Shown piece after piece: positions 56,658 to 64,000 of a DNA stretch of 64,000 nt. The notes under the pieces are model-generated. The model ran no database searches. It had not been told where the DNA came from and saw nothing but the letters and a program-made list of their open reading frames with translations. The first letter of the stretch is position 1, and each line of letters starts with the position of its first letter. The position numbers and the translations under genes are program-made. Location of the stretch: assembly GCF_011207455.1 (NCBI RefSeq), contig NZ_CP048877.1:550576-614575 (forward strand). The letters run 5' to 3'. This stretch comes from Thermosulfuriphilus ammonigenes. Its GTDB lineage: Bacteria; Desulfobacterota; Thermodesulfobacteria; Thermodesulfobacteriales; ST65.

Positions 56658-57770
56658 ATGAAGGCACTCATTGCCCTTGAGGACGGTACCGTGTTTGAGG
56701 GAAGGTCTTTTACTGGCCGGGGAGAGGCCGCCGGAGAGATCGTCTTTAACACCTCCATGACTGGATACCAGGAGATTCTCACGGACCCCTCCTACCGTGG
56801 CCAGATTGTCACCATGACCTACCCCCTCATTGGGAACTATGGTGTCAACGATGAAGATTACGAAAGCAACCGCATTCAGGTGGAGGCCTTTGTCGTCCGG
56901 GAATACCAGTCTTTTTATTCCAACTGGAGGGCTAAACGCTCTTTGGGAGATTGGCTTGCCTCTCAGGGCGTTTTGGGAGTGGAGGGAGTTGACACCCGGG
57001 CCCTTACCCGGCGGATTCGCATCCACGGGGCTATGAGGGCGGTTATCTCTACCGAGGATCTTGATCCAAAATCCCTGGTAGAAAGGGCCAGGTCTCATCC
57101 TGGTCTAGTGGGTCGGGATCTTGTCCAGGATGTCACCTGTAGCGCCCCTTATCTCTGGGAAAATGGTCAACAAATACCAGCTGAGGGCTTTCGGGATGAC
57201 GATCGCCTCAAGGTGCTTGTCATCGACTGCGGCCTAAAATTCAATCAGCTTCGGCTTCTTAGTCAGCGAGGTTGCCAGTGCCTGGTGGTTCCCGCCCATA
57301 CTCCGGCCTCAAAGATCCTGGCCTATGCGCCAGACGGAGTCTTCTTCTCCAACGGCCCGGGAGACCCGGCTGCCCTACCCTATCTGGTCCAGACCGCCCG
57401 TGAACTCCTAGGTCAAAAACCCATCTTTGGTATCTGCCTGGGGCATCAAATTCTTTCCCAGGCCTTTGGGGCCAACACTTATAAGCTCAAGTTTGGCCAC
57501 CGGGGAGCCAACCAACCGGTAAAGGATCTCACCACCGGCCGGATCGAAATCACCTCTCAGAATCACGGTTTTTGTGTTGACGAAAAGACTCTCCCCCCGG
57601 AGGTGGAGATAACCCACATAAACCTTAACGACCGGACGGTTGAGGGAGTCAGACATCGAAGCGTCCCGGCCTTCAGCGTCCAGTATCATCCGGAAAACGC
57701 CCCTGGCCCCCACGACGCCGTCTATCTTTTCGACCGCTTCATAGATCTGATGCGTCAACCAAGCAGATAG
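56658..57770 (+). CDS. carA: Carbamoyl-phosphate synthase small subunit
   Basis: The 370-residue subunit hydrolyses glutamine to feed ammonia to CarB. It has the N-terminal CarA domain and a C-terminal glutamine amidotransferase with the nucleophile in GICLGHQ and the HPE of SVQYHPENA. It starts with AAAAGGAGG upstream and precedes carB by 26 bases. It provides carbamoyl phosphate for pyrimidines and arginine. Length is typical. Confidence 0.97.
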   Translation: MKALIALEDGTVFEGRSFTGRGEAAGEIVFNTSMTGYQEILTDPSYRGQIVTMTYPLIGNYGVNDEDYESNRIQVEAFVVREYQSFYSNWRAKRSLGDWLASQGVLGVEGVDTRALTRRIRIHGAMRAVISTEDLDPKSLVERARSHPGLVGRDLVQDVTCSAPYLWENGQQIPAEGFRDDDRLKVLVIDCGLKFNQLRLLSQRGCQCLVVPAHTPASKILAYAPDGVFFSNGPGDPAALPYLVQTARELLGQKPIFGICLGHQILSQAFGANTYKLKFGHRGANQPVKDLTTGRIEITSQNHGFCVDEKTLPPEVEITHINLNDRTVEGVRHRSVPAFSVQYHPENAPGPHDAVYLFDRFIDLMRQPSR

Positions 57771-57796
57771 AACTCCAAAGCCAGGAGTTAAAAGGT

Positions 57797-60700
57797 ATGC
57801 CCAAAAGGACGGACATCAAAAAAATCCTCATCATTGGCTCTGGTCCTATTGTGATCGGTCAGGCCTGTGAATTCGACTACTCAGGCACTCAGGCCTGCAA
57901 GGCCCTCAAAGAGGAGGGCTATGAGGTGGTCCTGGTTAACTCCAATCCCGCCACCATCATGACCGATCCCGAGATGGCTCACCGCACCTACATCGAACCT
58001 ATCACCCCCGAGGTGGTAGAGAAGATCATCGCCGCCGAACGGCCTGATGCCCTCTTGCCCACCTTGGGAGGGCAGACCGGTCTTAATGTGGCCTTTGAGG
58101 TGGCCCGACAGGGAATCCTTGAAAGATACGGGGTTGAAATGATCGGGGCTTCGGCAGAAGTCATCAAAAAAGCCGAAGACCGCGAGGAGTTTCGGGCGGC
58201 CATGGAGAGAATCGGGCTACGCATCCCCCGCTCAGGCATTGCCCGGACCATGGAAGAAGCCAGGGCCATCGCCAGAGAGCTAGGGTATCCCCTCATCGTT
58301 CGTCCCAGCTTCACCCTGGGGGGAACCGGCGGCGGGGTAGTATATAACCGGGAAGATCTGGAAGAGATTGCCGCTGCCGGCCTGGAGCTTTCCCTGATCC
58401 ATGAAATCATGCTCGAGGAGTCAGTTATCGGCTGGAAGGAATACGAGCTTGAGGTAATGCGCGATGCCAAGGACAATGTGGTCATTATCTGCTCCATAGA
58501 AAACCTTGATCCCATGGGAGTCCACACCGGAGACTCTATCACCGTGGCCCCGGCCCAGACCTTAAGTGACCGTGAATATCAGATGATGCGTGACGCCGCC
58601 CTGGCTATCATGCGGGAGATAGGGGTGGATACCGGCGGTTCAAATATACAGTTTGCCATTCATCCCCAAACAGGGGAGATGGTGGTTATCGAGATGAATC
58701 CGCGGGTCTCCCGTTCTTCGGCCCTGGCCAGCAAGGCGACCGGATTCCCCATCGCTAAGATCGCCGCCAAGCTGGCCATAGGATACACCCTGGATGAGAT
58801 CCCCAATGATATCACCCGGGAGACCATGGCCTCATTTGAGCCTACTATCGACTATGTGGTAGTTAAGATTCCCCGCTTCACCTTTGAAAAGTTTCCCGAG
58901 GCCAAAGATGAGCTCACCACCTCCATGAAGAGCGTCGGTGAGACCATGGCCATTGGTCGAACCTTCAAGGAGGCCCTTCAAAAGGGACTAAGAGGGCTGG
59001 AAATCGGCCGAGCCGGCTTAGGGGCCGATGGCAAGTCCCCCTCTGACCGGGGAAGGTCCATTCCTCGAGAGGAGCTCGAGGCCCGACTGCGCATTCCCAA
59101 CAGTCAACGGCTCTTCTATATCCGTGAGGCCCTTCTGGCTGGTTTCTCTCCGGAGGAGATTCACCGCCTCTCCCTCATTGATCCCTGGTTTATCGAACAG
59201 ATCAGGCAGATCGTCGCAGCGGAAAAGGATGTTAAGGAAAAGGGCCACACCTCGGAAGGCATATATGAGGCCAAAAGAATGGGCTTTTCTGATCAGCAGA
59301 TAGCCTTTCTCACCGGAAAGACGGCCAGCCAGGTGGAGAGCCTGCGTAAGCAATGGGGCATCAGGCCGGTTTACAAACTGGTGGACACCTGCGCCGCCGA
59401 GTTTGAGGCCTACACCCCTTACTATTACTCCACCTACGAGGTAGAAAACGAGGCTCGAGTCTCCGATAGGCCCTCGGTAATGATCCTGGGAGGGGGGCCC
59501 AACCGTATCGGTCAGGGGATCGAATTCGATTATTGCTGTGTTCACGCTTCATTTGCCCTCCGAGAGGAGGGAGTGGAATCCATCATGGTTAATTCCAATC
59601 CGGAAACCGTCTCCACTGACTACGACACCTCTGACAAACTTTACTTCGAACCCCTGACCTTTGAAGACGTCATGCATATCTACGAGATCCATCGTCCCCG
59701 GGGCGTTATAGTCCAGTTTGGGGGGCAGACGCCCCTTAACCTGGCCGTTCCCCTGGCCCGGGCTGGAGTGCCCATCCTGGGCACCAGCCCTGACGCCATA
59801 GATCGGGCCGAAGATCGAGAGCGCTTCAAGGCCCTGCTGGAGAAGCTGGGCCTAATCCAGCCTCCCAATGGCACGGCCTTCACCCTGGAGGAGGCCAAGG
59901 ATGTAGCCTCCAGAATAGGATATCCTGTCCTGGTGAGGCCTTCTTACGTCCTTGGAGGGCGGGCCATGCAGATCGTCTATGATGAAGAAGGCCTTTCACG
60001 CTTTATGGTCGAGGCGGCTAAGGTCTCACCGGAGCATCCTGTCCTGATCGACAAGTTCCTTCAGGATGCCATAGAGGTAGATGTTGACGCCCTAAGCGAC
60101 GGCACCCATACCGTGATCGGTGGCATCATGGAGCACATCGAAGAGGCCGGTATTCACTCCGGAGACTCGGCCTGTGTGCTTCCCCCCCATACCCTTAAAT
60201 CATCGGTGGTAAACGAAATCGCCGAGGCTACCCGGGCTCTGGCCCGAGAGCTCGGGGTGGTAGGTCTAATGAACGTCCAGTACGCCGTAAAAGGGGGAGA
60301 GCTTTATGTCCTTGAGGTTAATCCTCGAGCCAGCCGAACAGTACCTTTCGTCTCCAAGGCGACTGGTGTGCCTTTAGCCAGACTGGCCACCAAGGTCATG
60401 CTTGGCCGAAGCCTCAAGGATTTGGGATTCACCTCCGAGATCAGGGTGCCCCATGTAGCGGTCAAGGAAAGTGTCTTTCCTTTTAGGCGGTTCCCGGGGG
60501 TGGATGTTCTTTTAGGACCAGAGATGAAATCCACGGGTGAGGTCATGGGCATAGACCAGTCCTTCGGTCTGGCCTTCGCCAAGGCTCAACTGGCCGCCGG
60601 TCAAAGGCTCCCTACCGAGGGGACAGTCTTTATTACCGTTAAGGACGAAGACAAGGAAGCTATCGTCGAGACGGCCAAGCTTTTATATGACCTGGGCTTT

Positions 60701-61054
60701 AAGATCATCGCCACTGAGGGGACCAGCGTCTTTCTGGCCAAACGGGGAGTGCCCAATCAGCGGGTTCTCAAGGTCTCTGAGGGCCGGCCCAATGTGGTTG
60801 ACCTCATCAAGAACGGCCAAATACAATTGGTCATCAATACCGCCCTGGGCAAACGCACCAAAGAGGATGCCTATATTATCCGGCGGGCCACTCTGGACTA
60901 CAACATTCCTTACGCCACCACTGTTGCCGGGGCTAAGGCCATGGCCTTGGCCGTTAAGGCCATGAAAGAAGAGGGTTTCCAGGTGGTTCCCCTCCAGGAA
61001 TATTATCGCCGGGTACCCGAATGTTATTACCGACGCCAAGGGCTTATCAGATAG
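57797..61054 (+). CDS. carB: Carbamoyl-phosphate synthase large subunit
   Basis: The 1085-residue enzyme has two ATP-grasp halves. Examples are [17 protein letters not shown] and [12 protein letters not shown] in the first and [17 protein letters not shown] and [11 protein letters not shown] in the second. The C-terminal methylglyoxal-synthase-like domain extends from about residue 935. It makes carbamoyl phosphate from bicarbonate, ammonia and ATP. Carbamoyl phosphate breakdown is a cyanate source, which is relevant to the cyanase found in the nif operon. Confidence 0.98.
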   Translation: MPKRTDIKKILIIGSGPIVIGQACEFDYSGTQACKALKEEGYEVVLVNSNPATIMTDPEMAHRTYIEPITPEVVEKIIAAERPDALLPTLGGQTGLNVAFEVARQGILERYGVEMIGASAEVIKKAEDREEFRAAMERIGLRIPRSGIARTMEEARAIARELGYPLIVRPSFTLGGTGGGVVYNREDLEEIAAAGLELSLIHEIMLEESVIGWKEYELEVMRDAKDNVVIICSIENLDPMGVHTGDSITVAPAQTLSDREYQMMRDAALAIMREIGVDTGGSNIQFAIHPQTGEMVVIEMNPRVSRSSALASKATGFPIAKIAAKLAIGYTLDEIPNDITRETMASFEPTIDYVVVKIPRFTFEKFPEAKDELTTSMKSVGETMAIGRTFKEALQKGLRGLEIGRAGLGADGKSPSDRGRSIPREELEARLRIPNSQRLFYIREALLAGFSPEEIHRLSLIDPWFIEQIRQIVAAEKDVKEKGHTSEGIYEAKRMGFSDQQIAFLTGKTASQVESLRKQWGIRPVYKLVDTCAAEFEAYTPYYYSTYEVENEARVSDRPSVMILGGGPNRIGQGIEFDYCCVHASFALREEGVESIMVNSNPETVSTDYDTSDKLYFEPLTFEDVMHIYEIHRPRGVIVQFGGQTPLNLAVPLARAGVPILGTSPDAIDRAEDRERFKALLEKLGLIQPPNGTAFTLEEAKDVASRIGYPVLVRPSYVLGGRAMQIVYDEEGLSRFMVEAAKVSPEHPVLIDKFLQDAIEVDVDALSDGTHTVIGGIMEHIEEAGIHSGDSACVLPPHTLKSSVVNEIAEATRALARELGVVGLMNVQYAVKGGELYVLEVNPRASRTVPFVSKATGVPLARLATKVMLGRSLKDLGFTSEIRVPHVAVKESVFPFRRFPGVDVLLGPEMKSTGEVMGIDQSFGLAFAKAQLAAGQRLPTEGTVFITVKDEDKEAIVETAKLLYDLGFKIIATEGTSVFLAKRGVPNQRVLKVSEGRPNVVDLIKNGQIQLVINTALGKRTKEDAYIIRRATLDYNIPYATTVAGAKAMALAVKAMKEEGFQVVPLQEYYRRVPECYYRRQGLIR

Positions 61055-61080
61055 GACCGAAGGCGGTATACTCTGACTCC

Positions 61081-61098
61081 GCCCTCCAAGATGAGGGC
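61081..61098 (+). other. Hairpin just upstream of the purF ribosome-binding site
   Basis: GCCCTC (61081-61086) and GAGGGC (61093-61098) form a 6-bp stem with a 6-base loop. It ends two bases before GGAGG at 61101-61105, the probable Shine-Dalgarno of purF. It may modulate translation of purF relative to carB, or be a neutral spacer structure. Confidence 0.35.
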
Positions 61099-61110
61099 TA
61101 GGAGGAAAAA

Positions 61111-62490
61111 ATGTGCGGTATATTCGGTGTTTTTGGCCATAGAGAGGCGGCTAAATTGGCCTACTTCGGCCTTTATGCCTTACAGCACCGGGGCCAGGAA
61201 TCGGCTGGAATCGCAGTCTCCAACGGTCGAGAGATCAGGGAACACAAAGGTATGGGGTTGGTGGCTGAAGTCTTTGATGAGGAGACCCTCGTCCAACTCA
61301 AGGGACACATTGCCGTGGGTCATGTGCGGTACTCAACCACCGGCGCCTCAGCCCTCAAAAATGCCCAACCATTCTGTGTCACTCATTCCAAGCACACCTA
61401 TGGTATCGCCCATAACGGCAATCTTACCAATTCCCGGGAGTTAAGAGAAAGGCTTGAGGCTCAAGGGTCCATTTTTCAGACTACCATCGACAGCGAGATC
61501 ATCCTCCACCTCCTGGCCAAAGTGGCCTCCCGGGGCATTGAAGAGGCCCTAACCATAGTAATGGAGACCATCGAGGGAGCTTACTCCTGTCTCCTCCTCA
61601 CCGAAGACAAATTGATAGCCTTCCGAGACCCACATGGGTTCCGGCCATTGTGTCTGGGAATCCTGAACGGGGGTTACGTGGTGGCCTCGGAGACCTGTGC
61701 TTTGGATCTAATTCAGGCCCAGTATCTTCGGGACATAAGGCCGGGGGAGATAGTCATTATCGGCAAAGATGGTCTTCAGTCGATCCAGGCCATACCCCCT
61801 TCACCGCGCCAGGCCCGGTGCATTTTCGAATTTATCTATTTTGCCCGGCCCGATAGCAACGTTTTTGGGGAAAATGTCTATCTGATCCGTCGCTCTCTGG
61901 GAGAAAGGCTGGCCGAAGAGGCCCGCTTTGACTGTGACTTTGTCATGCCCTTTCCAGACTCCGGCAACTATGCGGCAGTGGGATATGCCCGGGCCAGTGG
62001 TCTGCCCTTTGAGATGGGAGTTATCCGGAACCATTACGTCGGCCGGACTTTTATCCAGCCCAGCCAGTCAATGCGGGATTTTTCGGTCCGGGTGAAGCTT
62101 AACCCGGTTAAGGAAATCATCCGGGGGCAGCGGGTTCTGGTAGTTGATGACTCCATCGTCCGGGGCACGACCAGCCGAACCAGGGTTCGGGCCATAAGGG
62201 AGGCAGGGGCCAGCAAGATCTACATGGTTATCTCCTGCCCGCCGATCCGATTTCCCTGCTACTTCGGTATAGATTTCCCCAGCCGGGGAGAACTTATTGC
62301 CGCTAGACATCAGGTGGAAGAAATTCAGAGATATCTAGACCTAGACGGTCTTCATTATCTCTCCCTCGAGGGGATGCTGGCTGCTTGCCGGGCTGAAGAC
62401 GGTTCCTTTTGCACGGCCTGCTTTACCGGCCAATACCCCATTGAAATCCGAACTGACCTTTCCAAAAACATTCTGGAACGACACCCATAA
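61111..62490 (+). CDS. purF: Amidophosphoribosyltransferase
   Basis: The 459-residue enzyme starts MCGIFGVFG with the N-terminal nucleophile Cys2 and no propeptide. The PRPP loop VLVVDDSIVRGTTS is present, as are C-terminal cysteines (CRAEDGSFCTACFTG) of the Fe-S-type PurF. It starts the committed step of purine synthesis. The TAA stop overlaps the ATG of kdsD as TAATG. Confidence 0.97.
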   Translation: MCGIFGVFGHREAAKLAYFGLYALQHRGQESAGIAVSNGREIREHKGMGLVAEVFDEETLVQLKGHIAVGHVRYSTTGASALKNAQPFCVTHSKHTYGIAHNGNLTNSRELRERLEAQGSIFQTTIDSEIILHLLAKVASRGIEEALTIVMETIEGAYSCLLLTEDKLIAFRDPHGFRPLCLGILNGGYVVASETCALDLIQAQYLRDIRPGEIVIIGKDGLQSIQAIPPSPRQARCIFEFIYFARPDSNVFGENVYLIRRSLGERLAEEARFDCDFVMPFPDSGNYAAVGYARASGLPFEMGVIRNHYVGRTFIQPSQSMRDFSVRVKLNPVKEIIRGQRVLVVDDSIVRGTTSRTRVRAIREAGASKIYMVISCPPIRFPCYFGIDFPSRGELIAARHQVEEIQRYLDLDGLHYLSLEGMLAACRAEDGSFCTACFTGQYPIEIRTDLSKNILERHP

Positions 62491-63473
62491 TGAAAAAAGG
62501 GGAGATATTGGCCAAGGCCAAGGAGGTCTTGGCCATTGAAATAGAAGGTTTGGCCACTGTCCGGGAAAAGCTGGGAGATGAGTTTGTCCGGGCGGTGGAG
62601 ATAATTCTTAGGGCCCCGGGAAGAGTGGTAATCACCGGGATGGGCAAAAGCGGCCTCATTGGCCGCAAAATCGTGGCCACCCTGGCCTCTTTAGGCACGC
62701 CGGCCCTGTTCCTTCATCCGGCCGAGGCCCTCCACGGAGATTTGGGAATGGTGGTTCCCGGAGATGTGGTTCTGGCCATCTCCAACAGCGGTAAAACCGA
62801 GGAGATAAACGCCCTTTTGCCCAGTTTCAAGGGCCGAGGGGCCAAGATTATTGCCTTTACTGGCAACCCGGACTCTCCCCTGGCCCGGGCTGCAGACGTA
62901 GTTATAGATTGTGGTGTTCCTAGAGAGGCCTGCCCCCTGGGTCTGGCCCCCACGGCCTCAACTACCGCCGCCCTGGCGGTGGGGGATGCCCTGGCGGTAG
63001 CCCTTCTGGCCTTCAAAGACTTCTCCGAGCAGGACTTCCGCCGTAATCACCCCGGAGGGACTTTAGGAGAACGTCTCAAGGTCAAGGTTGCCGAAATAAT
63101 GCTTACCGGAGAGGCCGTCCCCAAAGTAGAGGAAACGGCCTCTATGTCTGAGGCCATTGCCGAGATGAACCGAAAGGGCCTTGGTTGCGTGCTAATAATC
63201 TCCCAAGATGGACACCTGGAGGGAATCATCACCGATGGGGATCTCCGCCGGGCCATCACCCGATACGGGGAGATCCTCTCCCGAGAGATCTCTGAGATCA
63301 TGACCCCCCGTCCCAAGACCGTCTTCTATCAACGCCTGGCCGCCGAGGCCCTGGAGATCATGGAGCGCCACCTGATCACCGTGCTGCCGGTGGTAGACGA
63401 AGATGGCCACCTAGCCGGAATCGTCCACCTCCATGACCTTCTGGGCAAGGGAGAATTTAAGTTCGTGGTCTAA
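62490..63473 (+). CDS. kdsD: D-arabinose-5-phosphate isomerase (KpsF/GutQ family)
   Basis: The 327-residue protein has a SIS sugar-isomerase domain (about residues 35-170) with GMGKSGLIG and SNSGKTEEI, followed by two CBS motifs (about 205-327). It interconverts ribulose-5-phosphate and arabinose-5-phosphate for KDO and lipopolysaccharide synthesis. The ATG overlaps the purF stop. It indicates a Gram-negative envelope. Confidence 0.95.
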   Translation: MKKGEILAKAKEVLAIEIEGLATVREKLGDEFVRAVEIILRAPGRVVITGMGKSGLIGRKIVATLASLGTPALFLHPAEALHGDLGMVVPGDVVLAISNSGKTEEINALLPSFKGRGAKIIAFTGNPDSPLARAADVVIDCGVPREACPLGLAPTASTTAALAVGDALAVALLAFKDFSEQDFRRNHPGGTLGERLKVKVAEIMLTGEAVPKVEETASMSEAIAEMNRKGLGCVLIISQDGHLEGIITDGDLRRAITRYGEILSREISEIMTPRPKTVFYQRLAAEALEIMERHLITVLPVVDEDGHLAGIVHLHDLLGKGEFKFVV

Positions 63474-63639
63474 GCCCAAAGCCAGACCGACTTGCCTTAA
63501 AGAAGGAACTAACAAAGGCTCGGGAAAAACTGGAAGTGATAAACTTTTAACCTCTTTACCACCTATCTTGCCCTTTGGTCCTGACATTTGGCCTATAAGT
63601 TACGTTGACACCGGGGGGTGGATCTGGAAAGAATGGGCC

Positions 63640-64000
63640 ATGTTTTTCTGTCGTCTTATCTCCGTAGTTATGCTGGCTTTGGCTTTGGCCGTTCCTTCTC
63701 TGGCCGATGAATTGGGGCTTCCTGAGGCCCGGGAGCTGGCCCTTAAACACAACCCCCTCATCAAGGCCGCCCAGGCCGAAGAAAGGGCTGCCAGAGCAGG
63801 GATAGATCTGGCAAGAAGCAACTTTTTGCCCCGTCTGGATCTCTCTCAGAGCTACATTCGAACCAACAGTCCGCCTCAAGTCTTTTCTTTCAAGCTCTCC
63901 CAGCGGGATTTTCATCAATCCGACTTCGCCCTTGATCGCCTCAATCGCCCCTCTCCCATCACTAACCTGCGGACTGAATTGGTTCTTACTCAGCCTATAT
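63640..64000 (+). CDS. TolC-family outer membrane efflux protein, N-terminal part (partial)
   Basis: An open frame from ATG 63640 runs off the right edge. It starts with a signal peptide (VVMLALALAVPSLA) and continues LGLPEARELALKHNPLIKAAQAEERAARAG. The AxxxNPxIKAAQA helical repeat is the TolC hallmark. Only about 120 residues are visible. It would be an outer-membrane channel for an efflux pump whose other parts lie outside the window. The 63474-63639 gap shows no gene. Confidence 0.75.
   Translation, partial: MFFCRLISVVMLALALAVPSLADELGLPEARELALKHNPLIKAAQAEERAARAGIDLARSNFLPRLDLSQSYIRTNSPPQVFSFKLSQRDFHQSDFALDRLNRPSPITNLRTELVLTQPI

Overview
The window reads as one stretch of a compact bacterial chromosome, moderately GC-rich, with many overlapping or tightly spaced genes. 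It is probably from a thermophilic anaerobe of the Thermodesulfobacteriota or a close deltaproteobacterial relative. This call is inference. It rests on the nifH-nifI1-nifI2-nifD-nifK order, a clostridial/methanogen-like NifD with an insertion, fused SecDF, a homocysteine-biosynthesis (DUF39) protein next to LarE and a siroheme-branch dehydrogenase, several sigma-54 regulators and Gram-negative envelope genes. No rRNA, tRNA, CRISPR, transposase or phage gene was seen.

Layout. 1-13.1 kb (+): housekeeping run of holB end, ricT, metG, an M50 protease, trpS, scpA, a methyltransferase, a Nudix hydrolase, a P-type ATPase with a Ca/cation antiporter, and secDF; a small PGPGW protein lies on the minus strand. 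13.2-14.9 kb: a chemoreceptor behind a sigma-28-like promoter. 14.9-25.8 kb (-): the nif operon nifH-I1-I2-D-K-E-cyanase-N-B, followed by a radical SAM/SPASM gene. 26.0-28.8 kb (+): nifV and nifA, divergent from nifH. 29.0-31.7 kb (+): amtB-glnB-putative porin. 32.0-34.6 kb (-): a redox operon of diheme peroxidase, Tat-exported phosphoesterase and monoheme cytochrome. 34.7-42.0 kb (-): xseA-M23-xseB-ispA-dxs-tlyA, then rpoD. 42.1-43.2 kb (+): dnaJ. 43.2-46.1 kb (-): a PilSR-like two-component pair. 46.3-47.3 kb (+): a VKOR-thioredoxin fusion. 47.3-56.4 kb (-): an OB-fold-like exported protein, a second sensor kinase/sigma-54 regulator pair, a CBS-ACT protein, an ion permease, DUF39, larE, an MgtC-type protein, a Mth938-like protein and a precorrin-2 dehydrogenase. 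56.6-64.0 kb (+): carA-carB-purF-kdsD and the start of a TolC-like gene.

How it fits together. 15-31.7 kb is a nitrogen island. NifA would act with sigma-54 at promoters I can see in front of nifH and nifV, and a probable one in front of amtB. NifI1/NifI2 would switch nitrogenase post-translationally, NifB/NifE/NifN/NifV build FeMo-co, and AmtB/GlnB handle ammonium. The most unusual feature is an apparently intact cyanase gene between nifE and nifN, with a Cys/His-rich N-terminal extension. It has ribosome-binding-site-level spacing with its neighbours, so it should be co-expressed with nitrogenase. Two genes in the 47-50 kb sulfur/cofactor run appear to lack ATG, GTG or TTG starts.
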